Shown one piece after another: positions 22,226 to 27,644 of a DNA stretch of 27,644 nt (positions are counted from its first letter, which is position 1; every line of letters starts with the position of its first letter). The stretch is from the IMG/VR virus record IMGVR_UViG_3300027983_000101, positions 1 to 27,644 of that record. One strand, given 5' to 3'. The notes under the pieces are model-generated. The model was not told the DNA's origin, made no database searches, and was given only the letters and a program-made list of their open reading frames with translations. The translations under genes and the position numbers were made by a program. This DNA is from a virus.

Positions 22226-23447
22226 TGTCTTTCGCAAACTGGTTGAAGATGTTACCCAAGTCTGTCGTAAAGCTCAGGTTCTCTGGGTCTCGGGTGATAC
22301 TGAACGGCTCGAAGGTAGCACCAAGCCGGTTTTTCAGCGTGTCAACCTGCAACAGGTTACCGTCTACTGTCTTGAGTGACACCACAAAGTCGACGTCGGT
22401 GGTGATGTAGGTTGAGCCGTACACATCCGACAGTTCCACACCCTTCTTCTGCCCATCATTGGGTTTCTTGCGGTTGTGGTGAATCATAATCATGGCGCAA
22501 GAGTACTTGGCTCGCACCGTTGCAAGGTAGTGGATAAGGGTCTTGACAGCCTGCTCGTCGGTCAACTCCTTAGAACTAATCTTTTGTAACGAATCGATAA
22601 TGAGAATGTCTGGCATATGGTCATTCATAATCTGGTTAAAGAAAACCTGGCCCTCGGGCGTGTCAAGATTGATAGGTGTGCCAAACGGGGCGACCAGAAA
22701 GTTACGGTTCAGAGTGTTCTTATCCTCATACGCCTTACCAATGGTGCCCATAAAATGATTTAATGGGGCGGCCGACATCTCCAACGACAAAAACAGCACC
22801 TTCTTCTTGCCCGCCACGTTGTCCCAGGTAAGAAACTTCTTGGTCCCTAAAGCCATGTGAGCCCCAAGAGCGATAGAAAACTGCGTCTTACCTGTACCGG
22901 GGTAGCCCGCAATAAGTCCAAAGCCTCCCTGGGCCAGGAGCCCGCCCAGTATCCACTCAATCTTGAACTCAGCGTCCACAAAATCCTGGTAACCATAAAT
23001 AAGTTTCGACTCACCCATGATGGGTGTGGTCTGGTTAGCAGACTCAATCATCCGAGTCAGGTCAACATTCTGCAACGAGTTATACCCATGCTTCTGTCGA
23101 GCCCTGTTGATGAAGTCCGTTATGCGCCTATCACGGTCACGACGATACTTGTACTTACCCCAACGGTCATCAGAGTCATATAGTACAGTAGCTATATTTT
23201 CGTCCGACCAGCCCAGCTCAGCCCCCATGTGGGCCAGCTCAGACATAGCCGCAGACCTATCCTTCTTCGGAGGTCCCTCAAAATACTTGTGGTCCCTGTT
23301 GAACTTACTCAGCAGCTCAGGTGTCCAGTTAGCCAGTGTTCGCACATCTTCCAACGATGGAAGGTTGCCCAGCACTAGGTCAGTGCTAACAATCTTTCTC
23401 GCAGAGGATATGTGAGCAAAGTCTTCAAGACTGTACTCAATCTTCAC
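22209..23447 (-). CDS. Replicative helicase (RecA-fold, RepA/AAA_25-like) with N-terminal primase-associated region
   Basis: The 412-aa protein should unwind DNA at the fork. Walker A is GYPGTGKT (181-188), Walker B DILIIDS (280-286), and a His sensor-like HHNRK is at 323-327, followed by SDVYGSTYITTDVDFVVSL as in RepA-type hexameric helicases. Residues about 65-118 (MSELAHMGAELGWSDENIAT, DRRITDFINRARQKHG) resemble the small helical PriCT-type domain that often links AEP primases to helicases. The start is GTG at 23447 with GGAG 8 bases upstream, 11 bases inside the end of the primase gene. Together the two genes look like a primase-helicase split into two chains. Confidence 0.88.
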   Translation of the reverse strand: MKIEYSLEDFAHISSARKIVSTDLVLGNLPSLEDVRTLANWTPELLSKFNRDHKYFEGPPKKDRSAAMSELAHMGAELGWSDENIATVLYDSDDRWGKYKYRRDRDRRITDFINRARQKHGYNSLQNVDLTRMIESANQTTPIMGESKLIYGYQDFVDAEFKIEWILGGLLAQGGFGLIAGYPGTGKTQFSIALGAHMALGTKKFLTWDNVAGKKKVLFLSLEMSAAPLNHFMGTIGKAYEDKNTLNRNFLVAPFGTPINLDTPEGQVFFNQIMNDHMPDILIIDSLQKISSKELTDEQAVKTLIHYLATVRAKYSCAMIMIHHNRKKPNDGQKKGVELSDVYGSTYITTDVDFVVSLKTVDGNLLQVDTLKNRLGATFEPFSITRDPENLSFTTDLGNIFNQFAKDNDIKL

Positions 23448-24009
23448 GTTCCCACTCCTTCACAATGACGGGCATATTCCGTTTGTGATTAGTGGTACGA
23501 ATGGGTCGAAGAATTTGGTCTGCGTCCCAGCCGGATGTATCCGCATGCATCACGTAAGCAAGTGCCCTGTTTCTGTCTTCTAATACGTCAATCTCGTCAA
23601 TAAAGTTATCTAACTTCCAATAGCAATGCTGGTGTCCCTCAATCGACGACTGAACAATCAGTGTCGGCTTAGGCACAAACATCTTGCCGTCCTCCGCTTC
23701 TTGCGCCCATTCCGCGGGCGCATTACCGTCGAAGTCTACCCACAAAACCCAGCTACCAAGAACATTATCCTTGGCCGGGTTAGCCACCTTAAACAAGGCA
23801 GGTGAGTAAAACACGTTAGCTTTGATAGCCGACCACTTTAGCGTGTGTCGGACAACACCCTCCCGTTGGCGCGGCCACTCAAACATGAATGGTGTCCACT
23901 TACTGTCGTGTTCGACAGGCAGGTAAACAAAGGTTGTGTTCGGGCTACTCGCCTCGACACCCCAAATGTAGTTGTAGAACTCCCGCAGTTCCGTTGTAGC
24001 GTCAGTCAT
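23437..24009 (-). CDS. AEP-type (primase-polymerase family) DNA primase
   Basis: The 190-aa protein has the three motifs of archaeo-eukaryotic-type primases: DxD at D92/D94 (LWVDFDGN), a Ser/Gly-His motif at about 121-131 (SSIEGHQHCYW), and an R-x(3-5)-N-x-K motif at about 168-176 (RPIRTTNHK). It should make primers for PolA. I chose ATG 24009 (AAGGAC upstream). The frame continues to an ATG at 24081, but that stretch lies over a strong hairpin, is Gly/Pro-rich and has no ribosome-binding site. It is short for the family, i.e. only the catalytic domain, with the helicase encoded by the next gene. No bacterial TOPRIM primase is present in the window. Confidence 0.85.
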   Translation of the reverse strand: MTDATTELREFYNYIWGVEASSPNTTFVYLPVEHDSKWTPFMFEWPRQREGVVRHTLKWSAIKANVFYSPALFKVANPAKDNVLGSWVLWVDFDGNAPAEWAQEAEDGKMFVPKPTLIVQSSIEGHQHCYWKLDNFIDEIDVLEDRNRALAYVMHADTSGWDADQILRPIRTTNHKRNMPVIVKEWERED

Positions 24010-24032
24010 TTTTGTCCTTAGTGTGAGTGGAC

Positions 24033-24066
24033 GGCCCCGGAGGGAAGAGAGGAAACCTCCGGGGCC
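24033..24066 (-). promoter_or_regulatory. Strong hairpin in the SSB-like/primase gap
   Basis: GGCCCCGGAGG (24033-24043) pairs perfectly over 11 bases with CCTCCGGGGCC (24056-24066), with a 12-base purine-rich loop. It lies in the 77-base gap between the SSB-like stop and the primase start, the largest gap of the leftward operon. In the direction of transcription no U-run follows (GTCCACTCACAC), so it is not a standard terminator. It could be a 3' stabiliser for the upstream messages, a partial terminator or a processing site. Confidence 0.6.
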
Positions 24067-24086
24067 ACCAACGCCCGTCAAGCTAG

Positions 24087-24575
24087 TTATGCAAAAGGAT
24101 TACTAGCTGCGGTCTGACGGGCAGTCTTCTGGGCTGGCTGAGGAGCCTCAGAAGTCTTGGAGACCTTCACATTTTTAATGTTCTGAAACATCCTACCAGC
24201 GTTCTTGCCCTTACCGGCAGTGCTATACAGCTGCAAGGTGCCTCGTGCGCCAATAAGGTCGTCCCGGTCCACATCGTTAATTTCGTCCCGAGCCACACCC
24301 AGGTCGAGCATCCGCTGGACATAGTACCCCAGCTTCTGACGCTCACGGTCAGTGAGGTTTTCAGGGTCTGCGGGCAGCTCAAACAGTTCGCTGTTCTTTT
24401 TGCCCTCATCGCCAACCAAGTATTCGACGATGACCCATGAACGGTCAGGGTAAGCCTGGCTTCCCTGCTTTACGTAGACATCTCCCAAAGTAAATTCGTA
24501 GATGCCATCCTCCATTTCGTATGACGGAGTTGTTGCTTCAGACGTATCAATTCCATACTCATCAAGCAGTCCCAT
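24087..24575 (-). CDS. Single-stranded-DNA-binding-like protein (probable OB fold)
   Basis: The 162-aa protein has a beta-rich core (YEMEDGIYEFTLGDVYVKQG, SWVIVEYLVGD, LIGARGTLQLYSTAG) and a Lys-rich strand (GRMFQNIKNVKVSK), then a disordered Gln/Ala/Thr-rich tail ending SNPFA. A short tail ending in Pro-Phe recalls SSB tails that dock partner enzymes, though the acidic residues are missing. It sits between a Sak4-like ATPase and the primase, the normal place for a phage SSB. AAAGG lies 10 bases upstream of the ATG. It resembles DUF669/DUF2815-type phage proteins rather than classical SSB. Role likely, not certain. Confidence 0.65.
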   Translation of the reverse strand: MGLLDEYGIDTSEATTPSYEMEDGIYEFTLGDVYVKQGSQAYPDRSWVIVEYLVGDEGKKNSELFELPADPENLTDRERQKLGYYVQRMLDLGVARDEINDVDRDDLIGARGTLQLYSTAGKGKNAGRMFQNIKNVKVSKTSEAPQPAQKTARQTAASNPFA

Positions 24576-24596
24576 TAGTTTGTTACCTTTCAGTTA

Positions 24597-25502
24597 TCAG
24601 TTAGTTTCGCCTACGAACGCGGGCTCGTCATCCTCGAAATACTCCTCGGATACGGGCACGCCTTCATCAGGCAGATTATCCGCAGCTAATTCTTTAGCTT
24701 CGGCTACAACACCTCTGGTGTCATCGCTGAGCCAATTGGCCACAACAGCGACAAAATCCTCGGGTGAAGTCATTAGGGGCAAGCCACCGATACGTGACTT
24801 AGCATCCACCAAAGCTGACGGGTGCGCTTGCACCTGACGCTCATAGGTGGTGTTCTTACCAATGCCTTTGATTTCATTGGTGACGTGGGCTGTGACATGC
24901 ATCAGCTTCTGCAACCCATCGTTGTTCTTGGGCGTAAACCCAGGCCTAGTGACCTTCATCTTGCGGTGGTCAACAACCTCACGCTCATGTGCGACAAGGA
25001 TAACGTGAACCCCCGACAGATTCTGGAACATCTCAACAGCCTTACGACACGCATCACCCAAAGGCTTGTACAGGCGAGGGTCAAGGGCGACTGTCGGAAT
25101 TTCATCCTTCAACGCGCCAATGTCCTCACGAAACAAGTCGTCCAGAAGCATGTCAGCTGCAGTGGAGAACTCATCAATAACGACAGCCCCCACCTTTTCA
25201 AGACCCCTCTCTCCCTTAGCTATCGCGTTAGCAATAATCGCAAAGTCAGAGAAGTTCTGATAGTTCATGCGCACAACATCTTCCAACAAAGACTCGTGGT
25301 TTTGCAAAGAAACCCAGCCCTCTTTGGTGTCAATGTACAGCACTTTTTGTTTCGGCCCAACAATTTTCTTTGCCAGAGCGACAGACAGGACAGTTTTGCC
25401 AGTTCCCGGCTTGCCATACAGCATTGCCATTAGATTCTTAGCAACCTTTTCCGTACCGAGGTCAGCCATTCTCGACATTATTTCATCAAGGCGATTAGAC
25501 AT
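24597..25502 (-). CDS. Sak4-like RecA-fold recombination ATPase (phage nucleotide-binding protein)
   Basis: The 301-aa protein has Walker A GKPGTGKT (30-37), a Walker B VGAVVIDEFS (D110/E111), and an LVAHE segment that may act as sensor. It is a core RecA fold without the DNA-repair domains of bacterial RecA, as in Sak4 proteins that promote single-strand annealing with an SSB. The C-terminus is acidic (EEYFEDDEPAFVGE). I chose ATG 25502 because AAGGAA lies 7 bases upstream; the ATG at 25517 has no such site. The first 8 bases overlap the nuclease gene. Neighbours (SSB-like protein, RecB/Cas4-like nuclease) make a complete recombination set. Confidence 0.85.
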   Translation of the reverse strand: MSNRLDEIMSRMADLGTEKVAKNLMAMLYGKPGTGKTVLSVALAKKIVGPKQKVLYIDTKEGWVSLQNHESLLEDVVRMNYQNFSDFAIIANAIAKGERGLEKVGAVVIDEFSTAADMLLDDLFREDIGALKDEIPTVALDPRLYKPLGDACRKAVEMFQNLSGVHVILVAHEREVVDHRKMKVTRPGFTPKNNDGLQKLMHVTAHVTNEIKGIGKNTTYERQVQAHPSALVDAKSRIGGLPLMTSPEDFVAVVANWLSDDTRGVVAEAKELAADNLPDEGVPVSEEYFEDDEPAFVGETN

Positions 25503-26424
25503 TATTTGTTCCTTCATTTGTTGCGCCGATTACGCGGCGTCGTCTTATTTTGTATTCAGTTTTCATCATTAGTTCGGTGTTGCCACCAATCAGTTCAGTA
25601 GAGCACATGTCACGGAATGAGCAGGACTGGCACACCATTTTGTTTGCTGTGCGGTAAGCCCGACTGCTTTGTTCCTCAATCGGCAATTCTTTGAGCTTCT
25701 GAATTTCAGATGCTACACCTAATTGCTCTTTGAACGTATTTAACACGCGGTCAACATTAGGTTTCAACATCATAAAGTACTGCATCGATGCTGACTCAGG
25801 TGTTTTTAGTTTCCTAGTACGCACCATGTTGTACGCACCATAAGCAATCTCATGGTTCATTGCACGCAACGCGCCGATGTACTTAGGAATCTGTGGCTGC
25901 AGGTCTGTCTGCTCAGGAGTGTAAAAGTCGTACACAAACTTGTGGTCAACGACTACGTAACGACCTTCGGTGTCTTTTACAATCATGTCTACAACAAATG
26001 GGTAACTACTTTGCGTGTTTTCGTCGTAAATTAAACTAAATTCGGCCTCAACGGCTAAGATTGTCCACCCGGCACGCACGACATACTCGTTAACGAAGTA
26101 ACCCCACCCCTCATTGAAGAGCATGTCGTGTAGCCGTGCCCTGTTGGGCGCATCTTCGTAACCTTCTTTTACAATTTCCTGATACTCGGATTCGGCAACA
26201 GCGTAGGCCGCATCCCAGGCATCTGCCTGTTCTTTAGGCGTAACGCCCGCCTCAAGCAAAGTTTTGTAAAACATTTCCAAGACACGGTGACCTGCTGTGC
26301 CTGTCGCAAGCGCTTGGCTGGTGCTAATACGCTCAAGGCTAAGCCCGTAACCGTAGTAGTGCTTACGGCGACACAGCAGGTAACTGTCGACCTCTGAATG
26401 GCTGACACTAGGCATCTGGGTCAC
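25495..26424 (-). CDS. Cas4/RecB-like PD-(D/E)XK exonuclease with Fe-S cluster cysteines
   Basis: The 309-aa protein has the nuclease core H46 (GTAGHRVLE), E126, D146 (FVVDMIV), D160-H-K162 (VVVDHKF) and a QxxxY-like LQPQIPKY at about 175-182. C18 (SYLLCRRKHYY) together with C265, C268 and C274 (CQSCSFRDMC) gives the four-Cys arrangement that holds a 4Fe-4S cluster in AddB and Cas4. It probably makes single-stranded ends for the Sak4-like ATPase next door. The likely start is GTG 26424 or ATG 26415; neither has a clear ribosome-binding site, and both lie inside or beside the end of the previous gene. The C-terminal Lys/Arg-rich tail may contact DNA. No other cas genes are present. Confidence 0.9.
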   Translation of the reverse strand: MTQMPSVSHSEVDSYLLCRRKHYYGYGLSLERISTSQALATGTAGHRVLEMFYKTLLEAGVTPKEQADAWDAAYAVAESEYQEIVKEGYEDAPNRARLHDMLFNEGWGYFVNEYVVRAGWTILAVEAEFSLIYDENTQSSYPFVVDMIVKDTEGRYVVVDHKFVYDFYTPEQTDLQPQIPKYIGALRAMNHEIAYGAYNMVRTRKLKTPESASMQYFMMLKPNVDRVLNTFKEQLGVASEIQKLKELPIEEQSSRAYRTANKMVCQSCSFRDMCSTELIGGNTELMMKTEYKIRRRRVIGATNEGTNNV

Positions 26425-26977
26425 CGACAGAAGGGTTGAAGCTTAGTTCTTCAATAAGTTCTGCATATTTTGAATACAGCGCGTAGCTGTCTTCAATGTC
26501 TTGCAAAGCCCTGTGCATTGTAGGGCGCGTCTTCTCTCCGACAAAGCCGTAGCCCATGGCGTCAAAAAACATGCGTAGGGTGCTGACATCTAAGTGCCTG
26601 TGGCTGAGCTTGCGAGCTAGCCTGGGCATCCAGTTGTTGATAAAGGCCCTGTCAAAGTGAACGCTTGAACCCGCAAGGATGAAGAACTGGTCGTCATACT
26701 TAGCTAAGTCTTCAAGGATTTGGTCTTCAGCATCATCAACCATGATGGACCCAAACGATTCCATGTCTTTAAGCAAGTCGTTTTCGGTGTGCATTGTCTG
26801 CACAAACAAGTCCTGCTGCATCAGTTCCCACGCAACCTTATCGGGCGTGATAAGAACTGATTGCACATCAGTTACCTGGTCAAGGTGGTCTGCCATCAGC
26901 CAACCCACCTCAATAATGCGGTCATTGTCTGGGTCTAGCCCAGTAGTTTCAAGGTCAATCCATAAATACATTGTCAT
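26408..26977 (-). CDS. Oligoribonuclease-like DEDDh 3'-5' exonuclease
   Basis: The 189-aa protein follows the oligoribonuclease pattern along its length: WIDLETTGL (D8/E10), GSSVHFDRAFI (D109), HRHLDVSTLR, and HRALQDIEDSY (H155/D160). The length matches cellular Orn. Orn degrades 2-5-nt RNA to mononucleotides. A phage copy might recycle RNA fragments to feed DNA synthesis, remove nanoRNAs that prime transcription, or clear cyclic-dinucleotide breakdown products such as pGpG. Which applies cannot be told from sequence. AAAGGA precedes the ATG. It overlaps the nuclease gene by 17 bases, so it is part of the replication operon. Confidence 0.88.
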   Translation of the reverse strand: MTMYLWIDLETTGLDPDNDRIIEVGWLMADHLDQVTDVQSVLITPDKVAWELMQQDLFVQTMHTENDLLKDMESFGSIMVDDAEDQILEDLAKYDDQFFILAGSSVHFDRAFINNWMPRLARKLSHRHLDVSTLRMFFDAMGYGFVGEKTRPTMHRALQDIEDSYALYSKYAELIEELSFNPSVGDPDA

Positions 26978-27011
26978 TACCGTCCTTTCATTAGGGAGAC
27001 TAGCGTACTAG

Positions 27012-27584
27012 TTACTCCGTGTCAACATTAGCGAGCAACTTATTTTTAGTTGCCCACCACGTCTCATTATCAGCTATTTCTTGGTCAGTTGCTTTTGTTA
27101 CTGCATCATGCGGTTGCCACTTATATTCCGGCAAAGGCATGAATGGTTCGTCGGCAGGTGGCCGCGGACCGTAATACTTATTGTTCAGGGCGTGCCACCT
27201 GTTGTGACACGTACTACAAATACGGTGTACGTTATCGGGCGCATTGTTGATGACATTCTTGTCAGGCCCATGGTGGCGGTCACCCTTGTCGGGGCCTTTA
27301 GTTGGCTGTATAACGCTTCCTGCACAGCCGATAATCGGCTCGACCCCACCACCCGCATTTCTAAGATTTGCCCACTCACAGTTCATGTCCTTAAATATTG
27401 GGTACATCATTGCAGCCCGCTTACGACCTGTCGACACAATGTCAGTAATATCTGAAGGCTCTGACATGGGCCTACCTATGCCACGCTTATCAATTTCAAT
27501 GACAGTGTAGTCATCCTGGTGTGGTTCGTACAACTTGAAGTTGGCATCAATCCAAGCTTCCTCGAACAGGTCGGTGTTACTCAT
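27012..27584 (-). CDS. HNH endonuclease with zinc-binding cysteines
   Basis: The 190-aa protein has an HNH core: HH at 104-105 (GDRHHGPDKN), N118 and H120 (DNVHRICSTCHNRWH), and the final His at 127/131. C69 and C87 before the core and C123/C126 within it may hold a structural zinc. It cuts DNA; the role could be host DNA breakdown, branched-DNA cleavage or homing. The gene is not inside another gene or intron in this window, so homing is not supported. GGGGGGA lies just before the ATG. The ATG overlaps the end of the upstream partial gene by 8 bases. First near-complete gene of the visible leftward operon. Confidence 0.85.
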   Translation of the reverse strand: MSNTDLFEEAWIDANFKLYEPHQDDYTVIEIDKRGIGRPMSEPSDITDIVSTGRKRAAMMYPIFKDMNCEWANLRNAGGGVEPIIGCAGSVIQPTKGPDKGDRHHGPDKNVINNAPDNVHRICSTCHNRWHALNNKYYGPRPPADEPFMPLPEYKWQPHDAVTKATDQEIADNETWWATKNKLLANVDTE

Positions 27585-27644
27585 TGTGTCCCCCCGTCAT
27601 CGGTTCTTGCACACGCGCCCCACCCACCACAATCTCAGGCTCCA
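27577..27644 (-). CDS. C-terminal end of an unidentified upstream gene (partial)
   Basis: On the minus strand one frame is open from the window edge to TAA at 27577-27579 and gives EPEIVVGGARVQEPMTGGHNE as its end. It overlaps the HNH start by 8 bases (ATGAGTAA). The other two frames close earlier. The overlap fits an operon gene, but 21 residues give no family. Confidence 0.45.
   Translation of the reverse strand, partial: EPEIVVGGARVQEPMTGGHNE

Noticed and set aside
22226-22237. TTG start for DNA polymerase at 22237
   Set aside because: An ATG follows four codons later and neither start has a strong site; the ATG is the more likely choice and the extra residues add no family sequence.
24010-24081. 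N-terminal extension of the primase to an ATG at 24081
   Set aside because: The 24 extra residues are a Gly/Pro-rich reading of the hairpin. ATG 24009 has AAGGAC upstream and the protein pattern starts there.
24822-25433. 203-codon open frame antisense to the Sak4-like gene
   Set aside because: The sense frame has clear Walker motifs. The antisense product has no domain features or ribosome-binding site.
25495-26424. Cas4-like gene as part of a CRISPR system
   Set aside because: No cas1, cas2 or repeat array is present. RecB/Cas4-like nucleases are common in phage recombination modules, and the neighbours fit that.
27012-27584. HNH gene as an intron- or intein-borne homing endonuclease
   Set aside because: It stands as its own operon gene with ribosome-binding site and overlap; no interrupted host gene or intron fold is visible here.

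Overview
The window is part of a tailed-phage genome, most likely a lytic podovirus-like phage. It has no integrase, repressor, attachment site, tRNA, rRNA or CRISPR array, and almost every base is coding. Portal, scaffold, capsid, adaptor and nozzle-type genes are followed by long glycine/alanine/glutamine-rich virion proteins. No tape measure, tail tube or sheath is seen, which points to a short tail. The host is not shown directly. An actinobacterial host is my best inference, from the gene families (M23 lysin with a peptidoglycan-binding tail, a DUF2746-like membrane protein, a Sak4/Cas4-like nuclease/archaeo-eukaryotic-type primase set), but this is not proven.

The layout is two convergent blocks. 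Bases 1-19,900 read almost entirely rightward and hold lysis and virion genes: the end of an unknown gene, an M23 endolysin, a 10-codon mini-gene and a holin; then a hairpin terminator, a 26-aa leftward mini-gene and a DEDDy exonuclease with a zinc ribbon; then terminase and portal (with a cascade of overlapping genes between them), scaffold and major capsid protein, small head genes, adaptor and nozzle; then three small basic proteins with similar C-termini, two repeat-bearing virion proteins, a 1755-aa putative internal/ejection protein and a membrane-anchored coiled-coil protein. Bases 19,951-27,644 read leftward and hold DNA metabolism. In transcription order these are an unknown gene (partial), HNH endonuclease, oligoribonuclease-like exonuclease, Fe-S Cas4/RecB-like nuclease, Sak4-like RecA-fold ATPase, an SSB-like protein, AEP primase, RecA-fold helicase, DNA polymerase A, a 32-aa Cys-rich mini-protein and a RuvC-like resolvase. 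The blocks meet at a hairpin near 19,912-19,935.

The leftward genes form a compact replication-recombination operon. AEP primase plus helicase plus PolA make the replisome, Sak4, Cas4-like nuclease and the SSB-like protein make a recombination module, and RuvC-like and HNH nucleases could process branched DNA before packaging. PolA carries Tyr at the position equivalent to E. coli Phe762, as T7 polymerase does. Genes in both blocks are often coupled by TAATG or ATGA junctions.

The less ordinary content is at small scale. There are three mini-genes shorter than 40 codons, two of them Cys-rich. Two virion genes, including the capsid gene, have their ribosome-binding site inside a perfect inverted repeat. 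The gene pair between terminase and portal overlaps by 257 bases. The endolysin changes base composition at its domain border, and adjacent virion genes carry in-frame tandem repeats.
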